Shown piece by piece: positions 1-11,655 of a stretch of DNA of 64,000 nucleotides. The notes beneath the pieces were generated by a model that was not told where the DNA came from, did no database searches, and saw only the letters and a list, made by a program, of their open reading frames with translations. The DNA is taken from NCBI RefSeq assembly GCF_964204645.1, contig NC_134026.1, forward strand, positions 21,964,650 to 22,028,649. Reading direction: 5' to 3'. The translations under genes were made by a program, and so were the position numbers. How positions within the stretch are numbered: the stretch's first letter is position 1; each line of letters starts with the position of its first letter. The DNA is from Tubulanus polymorphus (Eukaryota; Nemertea; Palaeonemertea; Tubulaniformes; Tubulanidae).

Positions 1-596
1 TCGCCGAATATATCATCCAAATTCGCACAATGCAATCAGCATATCGCATTTCTACGGTTTCATGCAAAGGAAATGACGCGAATGGAATCGCCGAATCCCG
101 CACGCATACGACTGTAACATTATTTCGAAAACGTATCGAGTTGCCCGTGGTTTGAAACCGCACTGGCCGATGATCCTGGTGACGCTAAAGCAGAACGGAT
201 TCAGATAACAACCTATACACTACCGGGTGTATTATAAACGCTTTTACAATATAACCCGCGATTCTCGAGATTGCCACGGAATATAATACGGCATAAATCA
301 GAATTTGTCGTAGATGATCCGGCGATGGCGTTAAGTCAAAATATTGCCTTACATCATGTAATGATGGCGGTCGTTAGCCCGATATCGCCGTGAAAGCCGT
401 CGCATCCCCAGTGGACAGTCGGATCTCCATTTACTAGTCAGCTCATTAATTATCGAAGTCGAGATTATCTTTTTCTCGTACTACTCGAGGCGCATTATTC
501 GCGGGGCGCGCGCACACGCGGAAAGAGAAAATGCGACTACCGGAAGAGATGAGACGAAGACGACACCCGCCGGGATGGATATATTCGATACCCCTG
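1..596. other. CpG-rich region upstream of candidate promoter
   Basis: CpG dinucleotides are much denser here than in the following kilobases, peaking around 502-520 with an alternating GC/CG run. An ETS-type site (ACCGGAAG) is at 539-546. No open frame longer than about 60 codons is present. Unmethylated promoter-proximal DNA of an invertebrate gene would look like this. That reading is an inference from composition and from the core promoter that follows. Confidence 0.4.
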
Positions 597-632
597 TATT
601 TAAATCCATAATCTCCAGCATCGCGTCAGTTA
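597..632 (+). promoter_or_regulatory. Candidate core promoter (TATA-like box plus initiator)
   Basis: A TATTTAAA box starts at 597, and the initiator TCAGTT lies at 626-631 with its A at 628, exactly 31 bases downstream. This is the usual spacing between a TATA box and the start site in animals. TCAGT is the best form of the initiator in protostomes. The CpG-rich stretch and ETS-type site just upstream fit a promoter. What is seen is the two motifs and their spacing. That transcription starts here is inference. Confidence 0.4.
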
Positions 633-671
633 TTGATGGCAACGAAAGCTCATTTTAGAAATATGTGAAAT
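628..671 (+). other. Possible short 5' non-coding first exon
   Basis: From the predicted start at 628 to a strong donor-like GTAAGC at 672-677 there are 44 bases. The only ATG (636) opens an 11-codon frame that stops at 666-668, so the exon would be untranslated or carry a small upstream ORF. If real, a plus-strand gene begins here and its first intron runs into the transposon-rich DNA that follows. No downstream plus-strand exon could be assigned with confidence. Confidence 0.3.
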
Positions 672-767
672 GTAAGCGCATCCATTTTTTCTTTTCATCC
701 AGGGTTACATATTTTTTTCTTTCAAATTTCTGAAACATCGTAATATGAATACCCAGGCCCTTCACCT

Positions 768-1033
768 TTAAACCCTTTCATTGTGTCTACACTGCAGCGC
801 GGTGTATAATTTGCTGATGTAGTTACATCAGCACACCACAATGCGGTGTATTGATTTTATAAGTAGTTTATATCTCTATTGAAAGATGGCAGCACCTCAA
901 TTACCAGCATATGTATATGTATTACCAGTGTATATGCACTGAAGTGGTATGCCCATTATTCAACAGAATGGGGTGGAATTTTCAAATTAACTCCAGCACT
1001 TTCAGGTATTGATAAGTCAGCAATGAAAGAGTT
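768..1033 (-). mobile_element. Family B MITE, piggyBac-like, degenerate copy
   Basis: Flanked on the left by TTAA followed by an ACCCTTTCA end, and on the right by a decayed GCAATGAAAGAG end. The interior matches the complete copies at 40949, 60070 and 62360 in reverse orientation: a decayed palindromic CACCGCA/TGCGGTG word, the GAAAGATGGCAGCACCT block and the CCAGCAC block near the end. A 62-codon frame inside (879-1067) is not a gene. It is more diverged than the other copies and has lost the right TTAA. Confidence 0.65.
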
Positions 1034-1909
1034 TTCAGTCCAGATTTCAGTTAAGTTTTTCAACTAAAAGGTGAAATAAACACTTAACACTATCAAGTCG
1101 GTCAATACGCCTGACTAACTCAGCGACAAAAAATATGTCTCGAAAATCTGATCAGGAATTCATCACAATGCAGAAAAGTCAATCAGATCGTTTGATTCGT
1201 CGAGCTGATCGGAATTGCGGCGTTCACGCCGAGCGAAAATAGGATTCGCGCCGAGCAATAATGGAGCGCTATTATCCGAGCAGATAGAAATAGGAAGTCG
1301 ACGGTGATAGAATCGCTTCGGGGACCGAATGAATTTTTCGTCTCGATAAATGACGAAAACTGTATTAACCGCGTAAATACATGAACATTTCCGGCCGAGG
1401 CAGATGTGACCAGTCGCCAGATATACACGATCAGGTAAAAAGTGCTCCGCGAAATCCTCGGATGTTATGCGAGTGTTTTTAGTCTCTGATGCGCCTCGTC
1501 GAACGGTAAATTGCTATATTGTTCTCAAGAGCAGTTGAACGCAGATTCTATTCACCGGCGAATGCAACATGAAGCTTAAGAGACTGCGAAGATGATATAA
1601 CTAGGAGCCGGGGACATGAAAAAACATCTCTTTGATAAGTTCAAGTTCACGATGACAACGTAAAACAACATGAAAAGAACGAAATGGTAGATGGTTTATA
1701 GAAAGTGGCCTGGATCTAGGCCATTTCACAAATCCACAATATGTTCCTATTTACAAGGGTCCAGAAAATCTGCTGTTGTTTCAGTGAGTTTGTTTAATCA
1801 GTCAGAATAACATTCATCAACTCTCCAGATTCAGTGGTAAAAAATATTTCATTTTGATTTGTTCTATCCAACTTTATTAAAGCAAGCGGCCTTTATAGCT
1901 GGCCTCAAT

Positions 1910-2211
1910 AGCCGTGAGCACACGGACACGATTTGGCCCGGACTAAATTGGCACAGATCAGGTTGGGCCAAATTTGGCCCATTACCATTCATTCACCTGA
2001 TACTAAACAATGCTCAAACAAAGCGAAGTGGATCATTTCCGGTGCCAGTTGCAGTTCAAACGCAATCATTTGTCTGGTGCTAAAATTTGGCTCGGACCCG
2101 GTCCGACGTTTTCGGTCGGGCCAAACAGGCTCGGGCCCATTTGGCACCCATGTGAACAGTTGTTCCCGGCCAAATTTGGCGTGGGCCAAAAATGCTTGTG
2201 TGATCGCGGCT
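1910..2211 (+). mobile_element. Family A MITE, full length
   Basis: Terminal inverted repeats pair an AGCCGTGAGCACACG left end with a TGTGATCGCGGCT right end. Inside are repeated GC-rich palindromic words (GGGCCAAATTTGGCCC type) near both ends and a conserved centre with CAAAGCGAAGTGGATC. The three bases on either side are AAT and AAT, compatible with a 3-bp target duplication. Open frames of 62-109 codons on both strands here are a by-product of the low stop density and recur in other copies. No transposase is encoded. Confidence 0.85.
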
Positions 2212-2212
2212 A

Positions 2213-3740
2213 ATGATTACGCTGAAATTCGTGCCTTTTTGAACTTTCTCAATGATCGATGATGTTGAGAATTAAGTATATAACCATTCATCACTACTTG
2301 TATAAATGAATACGTGAATTATGTATCATGGCCACAGTATGAATTGTGAAGTTGTTATGCCGTGTTTTCAATAATGCATAGTACACTGTCGATAACTTTA
2401 AATACTGATTGTTATATGACGATAACAAACATCAACAGTACCTTAGGATGAGGTTGTATTTCTCCTCCAACGGGCCAGAAAAAATACTTAGAACGGGCAA
2501 TGAAAATGGATAAAAAGTTAGGTTTTTATTACAATTTACAATCGGTTGTTTTTTCTGTTTATCCCCGATTACCGTTGACTAATCCCTGAAAATCTGCCAC
2601 CCATCAGAATCAGACCCATGAACATTAATAGACACTGACATTGTGTATTAAGTCTTAATTCAAGCAAAAACATTATTGAATTAGGATTGAATTAGGTTTA
2701 TTTGTGACAGGTTCTAGCGAGATAAGTTAACTAAAATGTTCACGGGAAATTTCATTTATACGAGTACCGCAAAAAAATGCGACCATTATCAATGTCTACT
2801 GGGGTTAGTCGATGGCAGAATTGACGGAATCAAACTGTCACTTTTCTGAGCGAGTTACTGAAGCACGCGACTGAATCCAAACAATTTGAAATGATACGGA
2901 AAAACCTGCGAAATTACGCGCATATTTTTATCTAGAAAAATCTTAATTTCCTCGAGCGAGTTTTACCTCGAGAAATTTACCGAGAAATTCGTCGATATTA
3001 CGTCGCAGGGCGAATTCTCATTTCGAGATAATCAGAGCTACTGAGACCGACGTAATCCCCAAAGCGCACCCGTGCAGTTACATCTCATGAACGACTGTAA
3101 AAATGGATTAGCTTTTTTAAAAGACAAGGAAGCCAACGAGAAAAAGGTTCTCACGACCAAATGATCGATGGATTTTGATAAGCAATCGATCACCTACGGA
3201 GTTATTCATCTTATGCGAATTCACGTGTTGTTTTTTTTTTTGGTTGAAATTATACGTTTCCGATGGTAGAATAAATTCCGATAATCATTAGTAACGGCAA
3301 AGAAATATAAGTAGTACTTTGAGGGCGAAAGTAGATATTATAGCTACGCATATCTCTCCAACAAAATTGAGTAAACCATGAACTATTAAATGGTATCTAG
3401 GTAGTAATCCCAATCATTAATATCATTTAATGTATCTTATCATTAAGTCCTGGAATGTTTAAATAAGTTTCAGGAATGAAATGTAATCATTGTTGGCCCC
3501 GATCTTCTGAAAAAGGAGTTTCAGACTCGTTTTGTCATGTGCAGCACTAAATTCAAAGCGTAATCTGTTTTGATGAACGAGCTGAGAAGTTAAGTTTGTT
3601 AGTTTTTCAACTTGGAACAACAGATGGCACGACTGTTCAACACATCAATACTAGAACGGATGTTGATAACCCAACACGGATACGCCATCTATCTGATTCA
3701 CATTGCATTACACTGTATCCCGTATTTCAGTATCTGCATA
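2213..3740. other. No gene seen; CpG-rich patch at 2780-3200
   Basis: No frame of note, no inverted repeat and no RNA gene recognised. The part from about 2780 to 3200 is richer in CpG than its surroundings. A run of T lies at 3231-3241. Confidence 0.5.
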
Positions 3741-4165
3741 TTCACACCACTTAAGTTAGACCCTTCCAAATGGGTCCGTACTTGATATGGGACAATTTTG
3801 GAACGGACCAAATCAGTGTGCCTGTTCATACTCATGTTGCCGAATTGGCTACTGGTAGTTATCACTGGCCCAGCCAGATTTTAACCCGAAATTTACATCT
3901 CAATGATAAATTCATGAATCTATAATGATATATTTATGAATATTTTCTTCCCATTGAAATCAAGCCACAGAGAACGATTTAGAGCGGACTTGGAACCTGT
4001 CCTCACACACAGATATAGTCCGTTCCAAAATTTAGAATGGACCTGGATCAATCTTTTATGTCTGCCCAAATTGCAACTGTCTAAAATGGAATGGATTGTG
4101 AATGTTTGGTCCATTCCAAATTGGAACAGGCCAAATTTAGACCATTTTGAATAATGTAGTGTGAA
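3741..4165. mobile_element. Family C MITE
   Basis: Imperfect terminal inverted repeats start TTCACACCAC on the left and, read from the right, TTCACACTAC. Both are followed by a word of the type CCAAATGG/GGTCTAAATTTGG. Short inverted copies of a TTGGAACGGACC word occur near both ends. A second copy, with a large extra palindrome inside, lies at 12733-13559. Frames of 72 and 121 codons overlap it and are not supported as genes. Confidence 0.65.
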
Positions 4166-5679
4166 CGCGCCTTGAAAAAATTGTTCATATAGAAATCTTT
4201 CAAGAGAAAAAAGATTTCGTGGGACTTGTGAAGGCAAAGTGATAAGATATATATGACGTAGAAATATATGGATCATGACTAACAATGATCATTTGATAAT
4301 AAATATCACTAACCTGATTGTGGTGGAAGAAAATTTCATTCCATCAGTGAATGACAACATGAAAGATAAAATCATAAAAAGACATAAGTTTGAGTAAAAA
4401 TTGCAGAAGCATATAGTGTTATAACATGTATTTGCTCAAAATAATCAGAAGTCAGAGGTACTGTCATCTCAAAATTGGTGATTGATTGCTTCGCCATCTA
4501 TTGGATTTAACACACATTATAAGGCATCGGAGAAACGAGCAGATAAATCAAAAGCGATCTTTCCTAGGTGCGAAAACAAAAATGTCTTTTCTTTTAGCTT
4601 AAGTCAAAGGGTTATCTATTTAAGGAATATTGGAGTACATATTTGTTTGGGTTTAACGAGACTAATATCCATTAATAAAAACTATGATTGATCAATTTAT
4701 CAGTTTATTCGATAGAAATGTTTACGCTATGAAATTCTATGAATTTATCATTCTCGTTAATCGACGATTTAATGCTACATTGTTAACGAAGAAACGTTCG
4801 TCGTCTCGGCATAAACTGGTTCATAAACTATCGGTCATACGGAATCGGCGCTCATCGAATTGCGATGAATCTATCGTCGCCGCTATCCATCCGTGGTTTT
4901 CGAATCGAGTGATAATTTCTTCGTCGAATAAACATGTTCGTAAAATGATCATTTCACGCGAGCCTTTTGCACTAATTAATCTGAATCCATAGTTAATTTG
5001 AACCCAACTAACTGGAAAAAATCGAATTTCTCGCAAGATTTCGACAATTTATGAAGCTAGCTTGTCAAATTTCACACGGAAATGAATGACATCGGTTTGA
5101 TATATAATTGCAGTTCGTGAGAGTGAACTGTCACCTTTTATTCCGTCAACTCCATAGATTAGTCAAATGACATCGGTTGTGACTGTACAGAAAAATACAG
5201 TAAATTATCCCTCATCTTAGAAAATGAACAATACAAAATTGCCATGATTGGAATCAGAATAAGTTTCCCCGGAGAAATGGATTAAAAGCTTCTATTCTAG
5301 CTCTGCATTCGTGAAGATATTTTGGTTTTTTTTTTTCAAATTGCCTTTACACTTAAGAATATGATGTGGTATCGCGTAAATGTGGAAAAGAATTATTACC
5401 TATTATCTATAATTAGCGCATTTTCGTAGCTAATTCTTATATTCCATTTTGTATTATTCTTGGTAGCAAATTTAACTGTTTACTTATAATGTCTTAAGCC
5501 TACTTATATATTGTGAAATTGTTCTTCTGTTAATAAGGCTACTTATAACAAATAAAAAATGAGGAAAAGTTCAGGACCAGCATAAAAAAACCATTTGACA
5601 CTACTAGTCTTCTGGAAATATTCAAGGCAACCGAGTGGTTGTAGATAACGAGCATTATCATTCAAAGAGAGCTATCATA
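4166..5679. other. No gene assigned; CpG-rich patch with overlapping open frames
   Basis: Between about 4690 and 5040 CpG density rises and both strands are open (102 codons plus strand from 4684, 71 codons minus strand from 5036). Open frames on both strands at once are expected from scarce stop triplets in such DNA. No motif identifies either frame. The rest is AT-rich and empty. Confidence 0.4.
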
Positions 5680-5760
5680 AGCCGCGATCACAATGATTCA
5701 CTAATATTTGGCCCGGACCAGGCCCAAGTTACATTTGGTCTGTGCTTAATGAGAGCTTTG
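5680..5760 (+). mobile_element. Family A MITE, 5' fragment
   Basis: Begins with AGCCGCGATCACA and continues with two decayed GGCCCGGACC words, then loses similarity near 5760. The right half and right end are absent. Confidence 0.6.
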
Positions 5761-6195
5761 TAATTATGAAGCCAACCCCGATAATTTCGGATTTAGCTGC
5801 TTGGAAAGAAGCATCCCAAGCTAGTAATGGCCCTCCAGCACGCTTATCAACTACTTCACCATAAAACAATCATCAAACTCAACATATGACCTACTACTGA
5901 TCTTAACACCGGCGAAAAATGTGTTTAAATGGGAAAAAAAATTTAAGATATCAATTTCAAGAAATTTGTTTCAATAAAAAAAATCTGAAAAAAAAGAAAA
6001 TCCAGTCGTTGCAAAGAGTCAATCAATAAGGGAATTCTAGAAAAATTTTCAGCCGACAGATAAGCTATCAATATCAATAAATACGAGCTTTGATAAATTG
6101 TCAGCGGTGCTAACAAGACAAACAAAAACTGGTGGATATTTTTGGCAGCTGCTTCATAGAATACATGAAATAAAGCACGCACAAAATACTTATTC

Positions 6196-6396
6196 ATAAT
6201 GTGGAGAAAATCCCAAAATAATAACGAAAAACAGTCAGAAAAATTTCACTGGAGCTGGTAGTTAATTAAACGAGCAGGACAGTATTCCTGACGATGACTA
6301 GAATATGCCGGTAGTCAAAACGTTGAATAAATTACCAGCTCCAGTAAAATTTTCAGGCTGTTTTTCATTATCATTGTGGGATTCTCTCTACATCAT
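6196..6396. repeat. Inverted repeat of about 70-bp arms (palindromic MITE)
   Basis: Left arm 6196 to about 6265 and right arm about 6328 to 6396 are near-complementary (shared core ACTGGAGCTGGTA and its reverse complement, plus GAAAAACAG and CTGTTTTTC). Roughly 60 bases separate them. Some mismatches and at least one single-base offset show it is not recent. It would fold into a long hairpin. It ends 18 bases before the next family A copy. Confidence 0.75.
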
Positions 6397-6414
6397 CGTC
6401 GTAACACGGATATA

Positions 6415-6694
6415 AGCCGCGATCACACGGAGACGATTTGGTTCGGGCCAAATTGGCACGGATCAGGCTCGGGCCAAATTTGGCCCGGGCCTAATTAGAG
6501 AGCGCGTTCACACCCAAACCATTCACTCGATACTACGCAATGCTCAAACAAAGCGAAGTGGATCATTTCCGGTGCCCGTTGCAATTCAAACGCAATCATT
6601 TGTCTGGCGCTAAAATTTGTCCCTGGCCTGGTCCGACGTTTTTGGTCAGACCAAATTTGGCCCAGGCCAAAAAAATACTCGTGTGATCACGGCT
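6415..6694 (+). mobile_element. Family A MITE, full length
   Basis: Both ends present: AGCCGCGATCACACGG at the left and GTGTGATCACGGCT at the right. The interior carries the GGGCCAAATTTGGCCC word, the block TAATTAGAGAGCGCG and the CAAAGCGAAGTGGATC centre. Somewhat shorter than the 14871 copy because of internal deletions. Confidence 0.85.
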
Positions 6695-6695
6695 A

Positions 6696-7351
6696 GTGTT
6701 TCATCAATCGTGATGTTCGTATCATATTTTGCTCGACACGTCAAATACACCCCCGAATGCGATTCATTCATTTATCCGGGAATTAACATTTCAATTCAAT
6801 CATCAACAATGTTTCGTTTGAATGTTGAATCAGGGAATGTCATCGAATATCAATGTCAGATTTCATTCGAAATGCGCTTCAACAGCGACGATCGCGTCGA
6901 TGTCATTTTCTTTTCAAAGCAATCGAGTTCATAACGGAGCATCATCCTCCGTTTTAACGTCGCGTAAATTATTTCATTCCGCCGGTACATCCAATTCTAA
7001 TTTGTACCCCGTTCGAAAAGAATTGTGTCGTTCGTTAAAAGTTTATCGATTTTGTGTCGTCTAGTATTCACCGGCTGTGATTAATATTGTGTAATCCGAC
7101 GTGAAACATTTTACCGGCGAGAGGAGTCAATCACCGGAGTACGGCGGAAGGCGAGGTCCTCATTCGATAATTGACGATAATTATCAGTTTTAAGTTAAGC
7201 GAAACTAAACCCGTGAAAGTACGCAGCATCTATAGAGGGTAATGGTAATTCTCTATTGCAGTAATTGTGTTTTCCCTTGCAGGGCTCAGCATCTTTACTG
7301 CAGCACTGTCTAACTTCAGGATTTAGATTTCATGCTTCCATCGCAGGTTTA
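6696..7351. other. CpG-rich patch without an assignable gene
   Basis: CpG dense from about 6750 to 7180. Two overlapping plus-strand frames (6617-6934, partly in the preceding MITE, and 6822-7064) end within it. I recognise no protein family in either, and no convincing promoter. Confidence 0.35.
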
Positions 7352-7601
7352 AGCCGCGATCACCAGTGCATTTTTGGCCCGTGCCAAAAATGCCCGTAAC
7401 AACTGTTCACACAGGTGCCAAATGGGCCCGAGTCTGTTTGGCTAAATTTGGCCCGACCAAAAAACGTCGGACCAGGCCCGAGCCTAATTTTAGCACCAGA
7501 CAAATGATTGTGTTTGAATTGTAACTAGCACCGGAAATGATCCACTTCACTTTGTTTGAGCATTGTTGCCCGGGCCAAATCGTCTCCGTGTGATCGCAGC
7601 T
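7352..7601 (-). mobile_element. Family A MITE, inverted orientation with internal deletion
   Basis: Starts AGCCGCGATCACCAG and ends GTGTGATCGCAGCT, with the conserved blocks in the order expected for the reverse orientation. The segment that normally carries GTTCACAC and TAATTAG is missing between about 7565 and 7570. The three flanking bases are TTA on both sides, a possible target duplication. Confidence 0.85.
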
Positions 7602-7977
7602 TTAGACAACAATTGCAAGAATCCAAGAATGGTCTGGAACCACCAAACGAATCTGCTTCAACTTTGGGAGTAATCCACATATCATCAAGACGTCGAAATT
7701 TCCTAAGATTCAAACTTTGCAGTTAATTTTACGAAACTTTCTCCACGAGTGTTGCTTTTACGGGTACATCATATTCACTTTTTTTTAGCATTACAAGTTT
7801 TTCATCTTTCAGGAAAGAGAGTCGAACAAGACCATCAGTGAACTAATTACTTCGCTGTTGTGGCCCCCAAGGGCAGATTCTACAGTTATAACAAAACTTG
7901 TAATGCACAGGATTAACATAGATAGGAAAAAGTATCTATGAAGTCTTACGTAATATGCTTTATTGGCGCTGGGTTTT

Positions 7978-8698
7978 AAGGCTGGCTTATGTCGACAAGC
8001 AACGCTACGCCTACCGACTCCTACCGACGCAACTGAGAGCAACCGCGATCGCAGCCCAGCTTATGTCGACTGCGCTCTGATTCGCAGCAACTGAGGCCGA
8101 CTGTAGGGATACGAGATCCTCCCAGTTGCTAATTTGATTTATTTTGAATTATTGGGAAACATATTTCTATTAGAAAAGCTATTTCTTTAAGATCTTTATC
8201 TTTCTGATTATGTTTTGAATACAATGTGCCAGCGACATCATTAAAAGATGGCCGCTCACACCATAATTCTACCAATTTCGCTTCTAGATCTACGGTCCAG
8301 TCATCTGCCGTGCTGAAGGTTTGGTTAACATTTCGAAATACTTGAATTTGAAAGTTTATGACTAATTACGAATGACAATAACTAGCGGTCATAATTTGTA
8401 CTATGTATATGCGGTCTCTTATTGGCTGGAACCCTTGCGCTCAGTTCCGTCGCGTCGCAGATGAGCTTAAGTCGGTTGCGATCGAAACCAACTGTCTGCC
8501 TACCGTAGGGTGGAGTAGAACATGGGAAACTAGCCGGATACGGCTTGCGACGAGTCGGTAGGTGTCGGGTTGCCGTCGCAAGCTGGCTTATGTTGAACCG
8601 ATAGAGCAGCAACTGGCGGCCTCTCGTAGGCCGCTAGTCAGTGATAAATCCAGTTGCGTCGGTAGGCGTTGCGTTGCTTGTCAACATAAGCCAGCCTT
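7978..8698. mobile_element. Family F element with about 40-bp terminal inverted repeats
   Basis: Left end AAGGCTGGCTTATGTCGAC and right end, read inward, AAGGCTGGCTTATGTTGAC match over roughly 40 bases. The word GTCGGTAGG or its complement recurs at least five times near the two ends, and the interior (about 8110-8370) is AT-rich. Frames of 77 and 76 codons on the minus strand follow the GC-rich ends and are not genes. No transposase. Superfamily unknown. Confidence 0.8.
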
Positions 8699-10420
8699 TA
8701 GAGTTCCAGAACAATCTTAATGGTTATCTTTGCATTTTTATCATTACATTCGATGTGATTATTTCCCCCAAAGAATCTATCATAGAAACTGCAATAAGAT
8801 AGTTTTTGCATCCTATGCCTGGAAATCAGATAATTTTATATTTTGAGTATTACTGGGATCAGTCAGAAAAAATACTTGTCTCAGACTTAATTCACAGAAA
8901 ATAAACTAATTTTAACTGAAGACTAACTGTAACTCACAACTGTTGGACTAGGCCATGAAGTTGACGCGAGCTGCTATCAGCTTACTCGAATATAATACAC
9001 AAATTTCCACCCTGGCTTAGTTACGGCTAGCATGTAGGGATGTGAAAGATAGTTGAACCTAATTGTCTTTTTATATGCAAGTCATTCATATCGTGACTTA
9101 CGCATTAGAGCATTAATGTTTGGTAGAAAGGTGATGGAAAGTCAATCGGACAATCGTGTTATGATATGTATGTCTGAGCCAGCACGCAGGATATGAAGCC
9201 CACAACACGAGAAAATCATTGTCACAATCACATCTTAAAAAATACAATATAATGGCGGAAACACTCATACAGAAATGGGACACTTTTTGTTATTTTTGAA
9301 AGAAAAAGAAAGACATAGATTCTACAAACCTATTTCACTAATCTAAGTATATTCTGTGATAAATCAGAATAATCCTTTCAATTCTCCAGTCATTGTACTG
9401 TATTCATACTTTTCGCATTGTCTCTCTCTCTCTTATTTATTTGAAATGATTTTGATTTGATTTGGTGTCCCTTACAAACGCACCTCACCTGCTGGGAACG
9501 ACATAGGGAGTTTGATTTTTGATACTGGAAATCGAAGTACAGAAATAGTTGGGTGAATTTACAGAATATGTTGGTTAAATTGAAGTACATTATTGGAAAT
9601 CATTGTTCTGGTTCATGTAAACAAGAAAGAATTCTCTCAATGTAGCCGAAAAGCAGTGATAACAGGTTTTCTGCACACATTGGAAATGATGGGAATCAGA
9701 AAAATACATCAAATATGACAAGCTGCCACTACATCAATCTTACTTGACCATGAAATACCAAACTGATTCACAGGGTTTGAACAAGCACTTAAGAATTCTC
9801 AATAAAAATTCAATCAAAATTGACTTGGTGACCAGCTTGTTGGAAATAAAACCTATTTTACCTAATTTGTTACTTACTACAGCTAGATTTGAAATAACGA
9901 TAAAACATCTCAGATCATATATTATCCCTTATATATTTCTTTGGTCATTTTCCATGTGTAGAAAATACTACAAAATCTTTAAGTTTTTTCTTGAGTAGGT
10001 ATTAATGTGAAAGTCCTTTATATTGTTAGTCCCGCGTGTTGACTAGATTTCCGTATTAACTCCTATTGATATCTATATCCATCAAGATGATGTTATGTGC
10101 AAACTGAAGATTTGTCGTCTAATAGTTCAATGCTGAACATAGCGCAGTGCCCTGTCCGGAAACTGTTATGATTAATAAGGACAAGATGATAATGATTAAA
10201 CATCAGCAATGACTACCACTGCTATAGGTTTGTATGTAATGTAATTATACCGACATTCTTGTCAATGACAGACGCAACCGTTTTATGAGACAGGGAAAGA
10301 CATAGCCCTAAATGCACGATATAGATATGATATATGATAGGTCTCTACATTCTCACAATGTGGTTTATATTCGGTTGATAGCTATGCAAATTCGTTCTAA
10401 AATAAATTTGATGAAAGCTT
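8699..10420. other. No gene or repeat family recognised
   Basis: CpG-poor, AT-rich DNA. The only patterned sequence is a short TC tract at about 9419-9434. Frames of 60-84 codons here carry no recognisable domain. Confidence 0.5.
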
Positions 10421-10665
10421 ATTGCAGACCTGGCAACCCATCAATCATGACATCAGGGACAAAAAACGTAAATTTCCAGACACAATTAGGAAAAATGAAG
10501 AATAATATAGAAACAATTTTATAAAGGAGCAGTAAAATTGTTTCAGGGACAGCAATAGATTTTCAATAGCATCAAACAAGCACCACCAGGGACAGCGAGG
10601 CATTTTCAGGGACTGTGCCTGACAATCAGGGACAGTTGGCATCTCTGTTATTGTAGACAGGGTTT
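10421..10665. repeat. Repeat region with five CAGGGAC motifs
   Basis: CAGGGAC occurs at about 10455, 10544, 10587, 10606 and 10627. The edges carry loosely inverted matching words (GACCTGGCAACCC at the left, and read from the right GAGATGCCAACTG). The spacing of the motif is irregular, so it is not a simple tandem array. A short interspersed or non-autonomous element is likely, but only one copy is in view. Confidence 0.4.
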
Positions 10666-11506
10666 TTTGTATGATCAAACTATAAAAAAGTTCCTTCCAT
10701 TAGAATTTTTGCCACAAATTGTTTTGTAGATATGTATTGGGACATTCACTTGCAAATTTTCAGACGTATTCCATTTCAACTTACAACCACAACCCATACT
10801 GCTTTCAACATTTGTGAATGGCTTTTTTCTATTTCGCTACATTATGGACTGGAGATGATCATCCCTGGACGTGGTAAGATTTGCTTCATTAGACGAGAGC
10901 TCATCCCTCGTCAGACATGGGTAAATGCTTTGTGGCCAACTGCGATTAATCATGTAAAATGTATTTAGGATGGACATCAAATCTGCAAAGTGCCTAATCC
11001 ATATAATTTCCACAACTGGTCTGAAAAGTGGGAGCATTTATGATGTCTGGTACGTAGGAGCCCCCAGAGACCATTGTCTTCAGTAAATAGCCAGATCGTA
11101 CAGCACGAATATTAGCAACATGGCGCAGGCAGTCGGTTGGTATGCATTCTGGATAATTACTTGTTCAGACATCCCGAATTAACTGTGGGGTTTCGATTAT
11201 TACAGATGCGTGACAAAGCATCATAAAGCCAAATCACTAAATGAGTGCGTTAAGGTTAGGCATTATATGCAAATGTGAATAAATATCTCATCTGTCCAAA
11301 AAACCCTATCACTTTCACCATTAACCTACGAGCAATTTTGATTAAGATTCTTGCCCAATATTTGTCTTAAAACAGGTTTGATGCCACCTGTCCTCATCCG
11401 TCTAAGAATTTGCTGCATCTATCCATTGAAATGTGACCACCCATACCAATGGGTTAGCCATTTTTTGTTGGCAGCTATGTTGTCCCCAGTGGTAATTAAT
11501 GAAGCC
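10666..11506. other. No gene seen
   Basis: One 78-codon plus-strand frame (10732-10968) and its minus-strand shadow, neither with a recognisable motif. No repeat family identified. Confidence 0.4.
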
Positions 11507-11538
11507 TATAAAAACCATTAATCTACTCAACTCTTCCA
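11507..11538 (+). promoter_or_regulatory. Candidate TATA promoter
   Basis: A perfect TATAAAA starts at 11507, and a CCACT initiator-like site has its A at 11538, 31 bases downstream. The next 100 bases are CpG-enriched, as a 5' UTR could be, and lead to an ATG in good context. Motif and spacing are seen. Activity is inferred. Confidence 0.3.
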
Positions 11539-11655
11539 CTCGGTTCGAAAGTCATCGCGATTAATATATCAGCGTGAACCGTAATTGCTACCAGGACAAC
11601 CGAGAAACAAGACATCCGGCTACGGCGGCGTGCCGACTAACCAGACAACAATGAA

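Noticed and set aside
1933-2262. 109-codon frame as a gene
   Set aside because: Lies inside a family A MITE. Equivalent stop-poor frames appear in other copies with different sequence and breaks.
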